64,000 nt of DNA from positions 896,863 through 960,862 of the forward strand of contig MNCI01036132.1 of assembly GCA_015680685.1 (NCBI GenBank). The letters are read 5' to 3'. Position 1 is the stretch's first letter; each line of letters opens with the position of its first letter. Positions 47,195 to 59,515 of the stretch are shown one piece after another. Source of the DNA: Gnetum montanum. Its lineage: Eukaryota; Streptophyta; Gnetopsida; Gnetales; Gnetaceae. Position numbers and translations under genes: made by a program. The notes beneath the pieces were generated by a model. It saw only the letters and a program-made list of their open reading frames with translations. It was not told the origin of the DNA and did not search any database.

Positions 47195-47290
47195 TGCTAG
47201 TTTAAGGTCATCATGGGCTATGGTACCAGTTTAAGGCCCTGGTAGGCTGTGTTGCTAGTTTAAGGTCATAGTGGACTATTGAAAGTAGGC
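47195..47290 (-). repeat. Boundary repeats III (after integrase), Tat-2
   Basis: Three units of about 30 bases read on the plus strand GCTAGTTTAAGGTCAT, CCAGTTTAAGGCCCTGG and GCTAGTTTAAGGTCAT followed by GGGCTATGG, GGCTGTG or GGACTATTG. They are reverse complements of the Tat-1 AAACTAGC units and have the same position relative to integrase. Confidence 0.7.
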
Positions 47291-47319
47291 TCACTTATTG
47301 ATGATTGTCAGCTACATGT

Positions 47320-48530
47320 AGTCTGGCTTTAGATAGGAATGATTGACCATATTGGCCATCTGATTTCCATCCATGTCAGCTATCCTAAATGTACCATTCC
47401 TGTAGGATTTGATGACAAGGAAGAACCCTTTCTAGTTGGTTGAGAACTTATCCACATGCTTGTGCATGGCTTTGAGGACCAAGTCACCCTCCTTGATCTT
47501 ATGCATGATCAAGTTATGGTGATGTTGCCACTTCTACCTCCCTTGATATTACTTGATGTGGGCGAGTGCTTGCATTATTGCTCCTCCACCAAGCCCAAGG
47601 TTGTTGTTTGTAACTACTTATTTTGCTCATCATTAATGAAGTCAGTCAAGGCTACTTGAAGTGATGGCACCTACAATTCAAAAGGTAAAATAGCTTTAAA
47701 ACCATAAACCAAGCTATAAGGGGTCATACTAGTTGCCATGCGATAGGTTGTTCTGTATGCTCATAGTGCATGGACAAGTCGCTCGTGCCATTTGCTCCAC
47801 TTGTTGTTGAGCATCTTCTTAAGCAAGTTGATAATGACCTTGTTGCTTACTTCTACTTATTCATTGTCTTGAGGGTAATAAGGCGATGGGAAAGAATGCT
47901 TAATGCCTAGGTCATGACAAAACTCTTTTGTTTCTTGGCTACTAAATTATGGTCCATTATTTGTAACTATGGTCATGGGTATGCCAAAACAAACTACAAT
48001 GTTATCTAGGAGGAATTTGTAGACTTGCTAGAATGTAGTCTTCCTTAGGGGAATAGCCTCAAACCACTTTGTAAAGTATTTGGTTGTGGTGATGATGACG
48101 CTATGCCATGTAGAAGACTTAGGTGTTATAGGTCCAATGATATCTAATCCCATCATTGAAATGACAATGTTATTTGAGTGGTATGAAACTCAATTGGTGG
48201 TACATGTATAAGGTTGCTATATTGTTAGCATGTGTCACACCACTTAACCTTCTGCAGGTAATCATTTTCCATATGGGGCCAATGGTAGCCTAACCATCTA
48301 ATCTTAGTGGCCATAGCTCTCGATCCTATATGTCTTTCACAAACATCCTCATGAACCTCCTCTAGGATTATATTGCCTTCGGTCTTACCTAAGCACTTTA
48401 GGAGTATGACATCATAGGATTGTTGACATAATGTGCTATCACCTACGATTACAAATTGCTTTGATTGCTTGTGTACAACATCCTTTTGAGCAGTAGTTAG
48501 GCCTTGTGAGGATTCGCCATGCATAAAGTA
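47320..48530 (-). pseudogene. Tat-2 integrase
   Basis: The finger region reads VHEDVCERHIGSRAMATK and KVKWCDTC (48,350-48,225). The core is broken by stops but TKWVEA-like and NDHNLVAK-like remnants follow. The C-terminal part ends at a position equivalent to the Tat-1 IADIDGN segment (ADMDGNQMA-like, about 47,360). It is much more decayed than in Tat-1. Confidence 0.7.
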
Positions 48531-48551
48531 AAATTTGATATCATCATACCA

Positions 48552-49070
48552 CTACCTAGTAGGATTAGTATGAATGAAGACCACAAAGGCATCCTCAGTG
48601 TTCTTTGTGATGGGAGTAGCACAGTCCATAGTTAAGGTGGGAAACTTATTAAACACATCTAGCATCACACTAAGGGCTAACATTGCAATTACATTGGCTA
48701 TGGTGTTCTTGTTTTGATGTATGGATTGGATATCAACATTTGTGAAGTATAGTAGCAATTTCTTTTGTAGGTCACAGTATGGTTGCAAGCGTTTGGCTTT
48801 ACATGTGTAGACCTTGGTCACTTGGTTGACCACAAGTTGTGAATTAATTTTGATCATTAAGCATTTGATTCCTAGGTCATGAGCTATCATCATCCCTTTG
48901 ATTAAACCCTCATACTCTACTATGTTTTTTGTGCATGGGAACTCAAAATGATAGGCAAAGGATCAAATCTTACTAGATGGAAATGTTATGATGGTAGTGG
49001 CACTAGTCCCATGGGTAGTTGAAGCTCCATCAAAGTGCATAACTACCTCATAATCCTTGGGCACTTGGCT
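48552..49070 (-). pseudogene. Tat-2 second RNase H (aRH)
   Basis: HFDGAS at about 49,030 provides the first Asp and VEYEGLIKG (about 48,915) the Glu. The third position reads KINSQLVVNQV where Tat-1 has GDSQL. The fourth reads TIANVIAMLAL where Tat-1 has IADAL. Two catalytic Asp residues are therefore Asn. The last 113 codons are open. Confidence 0.7.
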
Positions 49071-50834
49071 AACTACATTAATATGCTCATCAAGGAACTT
49101 GGAATCTATGGCTACTTAGTCATCGATAGGTAAAACTGTGAGTTGTACGACTATAGCTTGACATTTGGGTGAGGATTGAGAGACATAATGAACATCAAAC
49201 TTCCTAATTATGGCTTTTCATCGAGCTATATGACTACTTTCGTAAATGTTGGTTGTTATGGCTCTAAGTATGTTTTCTTTGCAAATGACGCTAACTTAGC
49301 TTTTGAAGAGGTAGTGTCTTCACTTCTTCAAGGAGAAGACTAGTGTTAGACAATACTTCTCCACTTTAGTGTATCAGGTCTCATGGACAACTAGTGCATG
49401 GCTAAGGTAGTATACTAGCATCTTCGCTCCATCATCATGTTTTTGATGGAGTAGAGAAGCAATGAATGTGTTAGAGATGGCAAGGTAGATGAAAAATAGT
49501 TTACTCTCTTATGGAGGATAGACTGTCAGTAGTTATGCCAACTCCTGATTGAGGTTTTCAAAGGCCTCTTGGCATTGAACCATCCACTCATAGTGAATCC
49601 CTTTCTTAAGCAAGTATTGCATGGGCTATAACTTATTCGTAAGTCTAGCTATAAACCCACGAATGAACTGCAATCTACCTTGTAATCCTTGAAGCTCCTT
49701 AAGGTTGGTAGGTGCTACTAATTTGGATATGGCCTTAACCTTATCAGGATCGACATGTATCCCTAATTTGGATACTACAAAGCTAAGCATTTTAGCAGTC
49801 TTAACACTGAAGACACACTTCTTAGGATTGAGCCTAAGATCATATTTAAGTCATCACTTAAGTGGAAGATCTAGGTCATTAGCATGGTAATTAGCCATTT
49901 TAGACTTAATGACTATGTCATCTATGTAATCATTAAGCAAACCTAGCATGCAATCACTGAAGATATAGGTCATGGCTCTTTGGTACGTTGCTCCTGCATT
50001 CTTAAGGTCAAAGGACATCATGGTAGAACAAAAGGCACCCTAAGGGATCATGAAGGTCATGCTAAGTTAGTGCTCTAAATTGATCCTAATCTAGTTATAT
50101 CCTGAGAAGCCATTCATAAATGATAACAAAGCATGTCTAGCCATAGTATTAATAAGTTGATTAATACTAGGTAGAGAGAAGTCATCCTTGATAGTTACTT
50201 TATTTAGGTTTCACAAATTTATGAAAATATGGATACTCTCATTTTTCTTAGGGACTACCACTCTGTTGGACACCCATTTTGCATAGTTGAAAACCCTAAT
50301 AAAACCAACTTGGTAGAGCTTTGAGATCTCATCATGAACTACCAAGGCTAGATCGCATTTAATCTTGCACACTTTTTACTTAACTAATCTAATGCTAGGG
50401 TCTAGTATGATGTTGTGTTGGACTAAACGTGGGTCTAGGCCCAACATATCTTCATATGACTAGGCAAAGACCTTAATGTTGCTTTGTAGGACCTTGGTGA
50501 TGCCTTAAACCTATTGAAGTTCTAGCGAGGAACTTATTTTAAGGATTTTCTCATTACCACTATGTGTTATGATAGGAGCGTCAACTAAAAAGTCTTCAGT
50601 TACATCACCCACCTCTAAGTTAAGGGTTTTGACTAGATTTTTAGGCCATTCTAGAGGTTTCTCTATTGAGGCTATGTGGTTTACAAGACTCTCAGGCTCA
50701 AGATTTAGGCAATCAGGGTCAATACACCATTCAACATCACCATGAGGTCCATGTAGATACAATGGCAAACTAATTTGCTCCCAGGTACTCATACTTTGAT
50801 CCCGCATATCAACCAAAATCATATTTAGTGACAC
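49070..50834 (-). pseudogene. pol: Tat-2 pol: pre-RT linker, RT core, first RNase H
   Basis: The linker 50,834-50,511 is open (LVKTLNLEVGDVTEDFLVDA, ILKISSSLE). RT follows with SYEDMLGLDP (about 50,465), ALVVHDEISKLYQVGFIR, KWVSNRVVVPKKNE, FSGYN, FDLKNAGATYQRAM and the active-site YIDDIVIKS near 49,920. LKELQGLQGRLQFIRGFIARL (about 49,700) and CQEAFENL (about 49,570) lead into RNase H. Scattered stops break the frame. This copy supplies the RT core missing from Tat-1. Confidence 0.8.
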
Positions 50835-51025
50835 CTACGTAAAAGTAAATAAATAATGCTATAAAATCATGTAAATACATGCAAACAAGGTCATCCAAGG
50901 CTAGAAATAGGGTAAAAGCAAGTAAACAAATTGCAATGAGGGCTAAGTAAAGGTCAAACCAAGGTCAAAAAAAGGAAATTCTAAGAAATAAGGCTACAAA
51001 TGATCAATAAAGCCCATAATTTTGC

Positions 51026-51730
51026 TAGTTTTAGGCCTTAGTGAGCCATGATTCTAGTTTAGGGTCTTGGTGGACTATGATGCCAGTTTAAGACCTTAGT
51101 AGGTCATGGTCACATGGTGTCAAATAGTGGTTAGGGAAGGTCAAACTCTACTATTTGATACCATTCAAAGGCCAAACAAAAGTAAATAAAGCTATAATAA
51201 GACAAATAATGAACACACAAGGCTGTAGAAAGGCCATAGAAGGTTAACAAGGCTAACAATGCAACACAAGTCCAAAACAAATTAAAACACTATGTAATAA
51301 GTTAAAAAATCAAGGAAAATAGACTACATATGATGAGATTTGGCTAATATAGGTCAAAAAATGGTTAGGTTTTGCTAGTTTTAGGCCTTGGTGGGCCATG
51401 ATGCCAATTTAAGGCCATAGTGGGCCATGATCACATGGTGCCAAATGGGGGTCAAAGAAGCCCAAACCCCACTATTTGATATCAATTAGAAGCTAAACAA
51501 AGGTAAATAAGGCAAATAGAAAACATATAATGCTATATAAATTCCATAAGAAGATTAACAAGGTTGACAATGCAACACTAGGCTGAAACAAGCCAAAGCA
51601 TCATGTAATAAGGCAAAAATCAAGCAAAATAGGCTACAGATGGTGAAATTTGGCTAATAAAAGTCAAAAAAAGGTTAGCTTTTGCCAGTTTTAGGCTGTA
51701 GTAGACCATGTTTTAAGGCTATAAGGCTGT
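51026..51730 (-). repeat. Boundary repeats II (RT side), Tat-2
   Basis: Three sub-clusters (51,026-51,110, 51,376-51,435, 51,685-51,730) carry GCTAGTTTTAGGCC(T/A)TAGTG and CCA(G/A)TTTAAG units. Between the first two, a larger segment also repeats: GTGCCAAAT...CCACTATTTGATA...GGTAAATAA appears near 51,110-51,200 and again near 51,435-51,510. The cluster thus belongs to a roughly 350-base tandem duplication. Confidence 0.7.
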
Positions 51731-51789
51731 TAGATGAGTTTGGTCATTAGTTAGGGTTGTTTCTAGGCTATTTGGACCTAGAAATTAGG

Positions 51790-54700
51790 AGTTTTAAGGC
51801 TTCCACGCTGGGTCCCCTTTGTTTCCACGTTGGCTAGCATGGAAGAAGGGACCCTCAACATGGAAACCAAGGGGAGTAGGTTTTTGAGCATCCAAAGGTC
51901 CAAATTGAGATTCTGGGGCCTTCCCAAGGTAGCGCAGGGCTAGATATATCCAAATTAGGTACTTTAAAGGTCTATAAAGGCCAAAAAGCAAGATTTGAAG
52001 ACTTGCCCCATATTTCCACATTGGCCAATATGGAAAAGTGGGGGTTCATCATGGAGAACCAAAATACAAGCCAAAATAGGGTCAAACATGATCAAATAGG
52101 TAGATGGAACCTAGATCTAGGAGTTGTGCATCCCCTAGATTTGTTCTAAGGTAGCTTGAGGAAGCTTTAGGTGTCAAAATGTGTTGAAATGGCTTCCCCC
52201 CATTTTTTCTATGTTGAGCATAGTATCCCTAGCATAGAAATATGGGGGGACACTTGTTTTGTGGATTCAAGATGATTTAGGAGCATATTGACTAGGTTCC
52301 TAGGCCCCTCAGGCTATAAATCATGATTTTGCAAGTTTTTGGCTGATTTTGGGCATGTTTGAAGGTCATGCAAGGGCATCTAAGGTCTTCCCCCTTTTTT
52401 TTCACACTAGGGGAGTTGGTCTAGCATGGAAGATTGGGGAAAATGGGTTTTGAAGGTTAAAATAAGGTCAAATGAGCAAAATTTGAAGGGTATGAGGTCC
52501 TAGGCTTCTTTGATGTAAATCTTTGGATTCTAAGAGTGTCATCGTAATACTAAAAGTGGAAAAGTAGCTTTCCCCCATTTTTTATCTACTACCTAGCATG
52601 GAAGGAGCCTTCTCGAGTGTGGATGGAACAAGAATTCTAGATCTAGGCTAATTCGAGTTGGAATCAACCATGCATGTCAGCTTTCAGAGTTTCTAGGGCC
52701 AAGGGATAGGGTTTCATGTTAAAATTTGGTAATCTTGAGTACTTTTAAGTGTTTTTTGGACTCCCCCATGTTTTCCATGCTAGGGCTAGGAAGCTCAACA
52801 TGGAAAACTAGGGGAATCCACTTTTTGGCTATTTAACATTAGTTTTCTGAGGTTTGAAGGCTCCAATAGTTGATAATAGGGTTCTAGAGTGCATGCATGA
52901 TTATCTAATGTCATTCTAAGGTGTTTAGGAGCTTCAAATGACTCTCCCCATCATTTTCCATGCTAGGAAGCATGGAGGAAGGGATCCCTAGTGTGGAAAA
53001 ATCATAAATCTTAGATGTAGGTCAATTTTAGCCTCAATCAAACGTGCATGTGTGCCTGTAGGGTCACTGGGGTCTAGGACTAGGGCAAGAGGTCACGTTT
53101 GGCTAGCTTGGAGGTTTTCTAGATGGTTTTTGAGCTTTTCTCTATTTTCAACATTGGGAAGAGTATGCTCAACATGGAAGGGAAGCAACTTTTTGGCTTT
53201 TTGTGGTCACTTTTACAAGGTTTGAGGGCTCGAGAAGACATGAAATTGGTCTTAGGGCTCATGCAAGGTTGTAGGATGTTTGTTCAAGATGTTTAGAGGC
53301 TAGTTTGGAGTATTTTAAAAGTTTTTCCTTTTCTTCCACTCTAGCTAGCATGGAAGAGGGAGCCCTCAACATGGAAGAACTAAAAGACCTTGATTTTTGA
53401 AATTTTCTATTATTTCTAGCCATGCATGTAGGCTTCCAAGGTTGCTAGTGTCGATTGTTAACACTTGATATCAAAATTTGGTCATTTCAAGGGTTGTTAG
53501 GTAGATTTTTGGCTTCACTGCTTTGTCCACATTAGAGTTTCCATGCTTAGTACGGAAGATTGGAGGGAAAGGTTTTTTAGCTATTTGTGGTCAATTTCAG
53601 AAAGTCTAAGGATTCTAGGGTGAGTAGATAGAGTCCTAGAACATACATAGGGCTTTTTGGCATTCATTTAAGGTTTCTAAGGGCTAATTTGATGTCCCCC
53701 CAAAGTTTCCCCCTTTCTTCCATGCTAGCTAGCATGGAAGAAATGGTTCCTAGTGTGGAGGAATCAAGGGACTCTACTTTTTTGCTATTTTGGCAGTTTT
53801 TGCTATGCAAGAATGTTTATAGGATTTCTGGCATTGGCGATTAATGTTTATGGTTGAAATCCAATTGTTTTGAACATTGTGAATGGGCTTTTTAGCTTTC
53901 CCCTCTCCATCCATGCTAGGGTTGGAATGCTTAGCATGGAAAGTTTCCTCCTCATTGCAGAGAACCAAGATGAGGCAAGTTTTGATTATTTAGGTGACTT
54001 CTAGAAGGTCTATATTGCTTCTTGAAGTCAAGCTGTATGCAAACTCCAATAGTTTTGGCTTCCCCACTTTCATCCACATTGAGACTAGAATGCTTAGCAT
54101 GAAGAAGGTCCTCCCCAATGTGGAAGAACCTTTGGAGGTTGATTTTTGCTGATTTTGGGCATTCTAGTGGCATTCGAAAAGGTTGTGAAGGTTCTAGTGT
54201 TAGTTCGTGATAATCTATTGTTGTTTTCTTATTTTCAAAATTTTCCACTAATTTTCATAGCTTCACCCTACTAGTTTCCATGCTAGGTAGTGTGGAAAAG
54301 GTCTCCCCTAGCATGAAAGAACCATGAAAGTCAAATCTAGTCTAGTTTGACATCCAATTAACTATGCATGTTAGCCTTTGGAGTTGTAGGCATCAATAGT
54401 TAATACTAGGTGCTAAGATCCAACAGTTTGGAGGCTCCCAAGTAGCCCATGTAGTCTTCCCCCTTTCTTCCACATTGGGCATGATGGCCCCAACGTGGAT
54501 GAGAGGGGGATGATAGTTTTATGCCATATTTGACTACTTTTTGGGCATTCAAATGCTCCAAAGGGTTCTGACAAGGCCCAAGTGGTGACTAAGCCTTGAG
54601 AGAAATGGCCACCAGGTAGTCGATTTAGGTCATTTTTGGCTTCCCCCATCCATCCACATTGGGGATGAGACTCTTAACATGGATGAAGCTTCCCCTAGCG

Positions 54701-55210
54701 TGGAAATAGCAAACCCCAAAGTTTTGACTAGGTTTGGTGAGGTTTCGGGGCTGCTAAGGGTGTTTGGAGGGGTTCTAGGTCGTGTGGGGCTAACTTTAGG
54801 GGTCAAACTTCAGTTAGATGGGTGTTGGGAGGTAAGAATAAGTGTTACCCCCCTTCTTCTATGTTGGGCACTACTACTCTAACATGGAAACCCATGTTGT
54901 CTAGACTTGTTGATGTTCAAGCTTCTTTTGGGAGCCTAGGTTTGAAAAAGATAGGTTTTGGTTACTAGAAATGATAAAAGAGTTATATCTTAATGGTTTT
55001 GTAAACTAGGAGATATGTATCCATGCTGGGCATGATATCTCCAATGTGGATTCATGGGAGTTAAGGGTTGGTTGTTTTTATAAGTATCTAAGGGATTAAA
55101 ACCCAATGTTGATGCAATTTTTGGCTAAGAAGGAAGGCATATGGTGGGGTCCACAACCAAAAAAATTTAAAATTTTAAAAAGTGAAGTTATTTCCTACCA
55201 ATCTTAGTGT
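51790..55210. repeat. Long hairpin-type tandem array, about 18 units of about 190 bp (Tat-2)
   Basis: Each unit holds a CCCC-rich start, TTCCATGCTAGG or variants, a short spacer with AGCATGGAA, and a GGGG-rich end, giving a foldable inverted pair. Clear examples lie at 51,810, 52,020, 52,205, 52,765, 52,950, 53,335, 53,715, 53,910, 54,275, 54,470, 54,650 and 55,015. Between hairpins the DNA is more diverged and gene-poor. The motif equals that in the Tat-2 LTR U3. It ends about 300 bases before exon 1 of the antisense gene. Confidence 0.8.
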
Positions 55211-57206
55211 GGAAGAAATTTTTTCCCCTTTGTACTTTAGTGCACTTGAAGTTATGGTGCATTGAATTGGTAGCTAGGGTTTAGAGGTGAGCATTTTAGG
55301 TTTAGATGTGTTTTAATGCCAAATTCCATAAGTTTTCAATTATGATTGTCATTCTTGCAAACTGCCCATTGGAAGAGAGCTCTGGTAGAGATTCTTGTGG
55401 TAGAAGCAACCTATCCTCAATGTGAAAGCCTCCCATCTTCCTTGCACATAGCATAGAACTTCCATCCTTCTCAATTTCAAACTACTCCCAGTGTTGAGCC
55501 TATCACAATGCCAAAACAACATGGAGGAAAGAGCTAGAATCTAAGGATTCAAAAGGTGGATGAATGAGTGAGGGATCTACCAAGCCTACCTAGGCCCATT
55601 TCAATCCAAGCCTTGTTTGTTGCTACTCTGAGGTAGGCAATTCTACCCATTTTTACTTTGGTTTCTAGCTATTTTAATTACTTTTCTTGTGTTTTTTCTT
55701 GCCACTTATGTGGCCATTTTAATCAAATATACACTAACAGAGGGGATAAAAAAAATCTAAAAAAATTTCCCCTCTAATTTTGGCCACTTCTATGTAGATC
55801 TATGATCATTTCATTGTTTTGGCTTTAGTAGATTTGAATTTTGAAATTAGACTTGATGTTTTCATGCTTTTTTTCCCAAAATTTGGGGATCTAGCCATTT
55901 TTTTTAGATCTAGGGCAAAATATTCATCAAATTTAAATTTAACAACATCCTACCCCATTATTTTTGTGTTTTTTCTAATGGGTATCGATCGTTCTAGCTT
56001 TTTTTGCTATGTTTTTATAGCTATGTTAAGTTGGATTTTAGCTTTTTAGATTTTTACATGAAAAAAGCAAGCAATGTTGTGTACTTTTCTTAAGAAAATG
56101 ACTACATATTTTTTAAATCTAGTGTCATGGGTTCATGGCCCATATTTAAACTTTTCAATGGCTATTATCTCATTAGATTTGGATATGAACTGATTAAGTT
56201 ATGTCTATTTTCCCAAGGTCATGTACTTAGGATCATTATGCCATTTTTAGATTTTTATGTGAATCCACGAATTCTTTCTAAGTAAATGGTAAGGGTTTTG
56301 GCTATTTTTTGGTCATTGATGGGTAGGCCTTGGCTTCATCTTTCCAATGGAGGTAGAATCATTTTGATTGGACTTGAAATGAATTTTTTTATGAATTTTT
56401 CATTAAGCCTATGTCAAAAGCAGGTTTGTACCATTTGCAAATTTTTGTCCAAATTGATGAATTTTTTATGCATAAACAGAAATGATTTTGAATTTTTATT
56501 AAGTATGAGTATGTAGGGCTTGATTTAAGCTTTCAAATAGTGGTGGCATCACTCCATTTAGAGCTCAAATGAATTTTTGGTGAATTTTTTACCAACCCTA
56601 CACGAAAGGGGGTTAATGGTGATGGTTACAATTTTTACTAGATTTTGTTGATATTCCATATAAAAACGGTTATACATTTCTAGTTTCAATGGTCATGGCT
56701 ATAAGTTTTATGATTTTAGGGTTCCTTTCATGGTGGAATCACTTAAATCGGAGCCCAAACGAATTTTTAATAAATTTTTGGTCATGGTTATTTAAACAAG
56801 GCAAAATCATGTTTGTAGTACTTTACCCCTTTGGGGATGGATGTAATTTATATGTAAAACTTATGTTTTAAATTTATTTTTTTAAGAAAAGTAAAATTTT
56901 TACTATTTTTAGAAATATTTTTACTATGCCTATATGCTTTTTTCTAAGTTTTAATGCTTTTTCTAAGTTTATGCATGATTTAAACTAAGGCACCACTTTG
57001 GCTATGAAATTTTGGCTGTGAAGGCTATAAAAGGTTGTAATATTTTGTAATAATGTTTTTTCTTTTTGGGTGGAATTTCTTAAGCCAATTTAGATAAACA
57101 CCTTAGAGCTTTTTATAGAGGTTAATTTCACCTCAGACTAGGGTGTTTTTCCCAAACTTGTTAAGAGATTCTAATCGGTCATAATGTTTTTGCTTTGGCT
57201 ATGTAG

Positions 57207-57650
57207 GGTTTACTTGAAGCCCATCCCCATTATTGTGGACTTGGTGGGCATTATATGTTGTATTGGCCATCCCAAGGCCAACACTCCACTCCCTAACATG
57301 CCGTTGGGAAAGGCTTCACTATGGTTCCATCCTAGGGCAAGGGAATTCCTTGCCTATATCTTGCAAAACTTTAGTGTGATGTTATGGTCACAGTTGTCTA
57401 TGGATGTGGTTGGGGCTATAGTGGAGACCCTGTTGCCTTAGGCATCTAGCTTGATTATCAAGTTTATTATTGACAATCTACCTCCTAGGACATCAAGGGA
57501 ATCATCAAAAACCATTAGCCTACATTACCTTACGGAGATCTGGATGATGCCAGAGTATAGTTAGTACAATGCTAAGAATACTCTAATGGTGGTGCATATA
57601 GCTCACACATTATTCCAGAACTTTCCTAGCACCATGTATCATCTACTAGG
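57207..57650 (+). pseudogene. Antisense gene exon 2: HAD/FCP1-like domain (Tat-2)
   Basis: Acceptor GGCTATGTAG, then VYLKPIPIIVDLVGIICC, equivalent to HAD motif I, where one Asp is retained (VDLVG) but the second is not. WFHPRAREFLAYIL and NFSVMLWSQLSMDVV match the FCP1/TIM50 'RP...FL...F-V-WS' block. After a stop at 57,439, LTEIWMMPEYS, YNAKNTLMVV and LFQNFPSTMYH match the W-E/F...N-T-L-L-V-D-D...NPP region. The motif III Asp pair is lost. Most likely a captured, catalytically dead HAD fold. Confidence 0.7.
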
Positions 57651-58082
57651 GTAAGCATACTTGTTATGGTGCTTTTATGGCTTTAGTTTGATGAACTTAT
57701 TATAGGTACCAAGTCAATGATCAAGGCCTAGTCATTAATGATCAAACCTTGGAAGTGGCTTAAACTACCCTAGATGAATTACCAAGGGTACCTAAATCAA
57801 AACTATCATTTATCAATAGTTGAAAAGGGACTTTGATCCATCTACTACAAGGTTTAATCTTGTATACAATAAGTGTAAGGATGATGAGATGATACATAAT
57901 TGATTCCACTAACTCCATGAACTAGGCCCTTATAGTTGGGACCTCCACTCAAACCACATTGAGAAAGAAGAAAGGTAAACATCAAGGTTATCACTTCTAA
58001 TGTTTTATGGTTATAAACACTCCAAGTGTTCTATTTCTTTAACTAGTTGTTAATGCTAAACTTTGGTTGTTACATTGCAAGA

Positions 58083-59139
58083 CCTTCCACCTTGGCTGAT
58101 GTCACTATACCACTTTCAGAAGCATGTCATGAGGATACCCTCATCTTGAAGTTTTTTGAGGTGATACCAACACATGAGTGGTTGAGGGGATAGGCACTTG
58201 GATACATCCAAGAAAAAATATAGCGTGCAAGTTTTATTGATGTATTTATGGTACCTATCCCTTCCATTCCTACTGTGGAGATGTTGCATGTCATCAACTC
58301 CTTCAACGAGAAGGTTGGTTGTTTTAGCACCATCGTTCAGGATGTGAAGGTCAACATGGATATTGATGAGGGTCTCTTTTGCAACTTTTTTAGTATCCCC
58401 ATTGATGTGGCAAAGGTTCCCACTAGAATAATGAAAGAATTGGGCCATCATGATGAAGTTTTGGAGTGGCTTGGTGCCAACATGGGCCACTCTAGAATTT
58501 TCATGGATGGTTTCACAAACCTTGATGTAAAGTAGTCATATCGTTTGTTCAAGTCTTATGCATTTCCTAAACTATTATCACAAAAGAAGGTGATTGGTAT
58601 TGTGCAGGTGTGAACCTTCAAGAAGGTCTTGATGGGTGGCACCAGATTCAACTAGGCAGTTCCTTTAGTTGTTTGACTTTAGGAAGAGATCCTTAGACTC
58701 TATGCGGATACCTCTACAATAATCCACATGTAATTTTCATTTTTTATAGGTTATTTGGAGAGGTTTTTGGAGTTTTTGATGGTGTATAAGAATGAACGAT
58801 GGGTTCTCCAAGACCCAAGCCAACTGTCTAGATGTTGGATAAAGCACATTTATCCAACAATGTAGGCCCAAAACCTACTAGAGGGGATGGACAATACGTT
58901 GTCCATTACCACTAAGGATCTTAATGTTAGGTAGCGTGAGTCTCCTGATAACATAGATGATGAGGAGTCTTTCATATTCCCAATGAATGTCCTGGAGGCT
59001 AAACAATAATGTAGGAAGGCCAAAGGGATAGCTAGAGAGAAACTCAAGAGGCCCATGGAGGAACCACTGCTAGCATGAGATCAACATGCCCCGAAGAAGC
59101 TTAAGTTCAAGCTTAAGCCATTGCAACAAGCAGTAATAG
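58083..59139 (+). pseudogene. Antisense gene exon 4: conserved novel region (Tat-2)
   Basis: FEVIPTHEWLRG, then an open 95-codon part with VINSFNEKVGCFSTI, FFSIPIDVAKVPTR and EVLEWLGA. Then YLERFLEFLMVYKNERWVL, LSRCWIKHIY and EGMDNTLSITT, followed by a basic tail (KLKRPMEE, KKLKFKLKP) and a donor at 59,140. The order and spacing follow the Tat-1 exon 33,711-34,759. The domain is not recognised. Confidence 0.6.
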
Positions 59140-59515
59140 GTATGCTTTGTTTAAATTTGGCTATTTTATGTTTTAAAGTTTATGGCTATGTTATGGTTTT
59201 ATATTCTTTTTGGTTTTCTATGTGCTATGATTGTAGACAAGCACTAGGTAATGGTAGTCCAAGCTACCATGGAGGAAGAACAAAGGCATGTAGAAGAGGC
59301 ATTCCTAAAGAACCTAGAGGTTGAAGGGTTTTTTGATGTAGATATAAATGATCTAGATGCCTTGTTTGGTGAGGTTGTGTCAGGTTCATCCCCTCATATC
59401 ATTCCATAGGAAGAGGAGGAGGAGCTAGGTATGCCCATGTCTTGATTTTTTTGTTATATCTTATGGTTTAATTTTGGTTTTCATCCTAACCATTTAATGA
59501 TTGTTATGCTTATAG

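Noticed and set aside
51790-55210. CRISPR-like or satellite repeat array
   Set aside because: Units are imperfect, spacers are not uniform, and the setting is a plant retrotransposon. The motif matches the element's own LTR.
58116-58490. Minus-strand 124-codon ORF
   Set aside because: It is antisense to the conserved exon 4 region of the Tat-2 accessory gene, whose plus-strand frame has the cross-element match.
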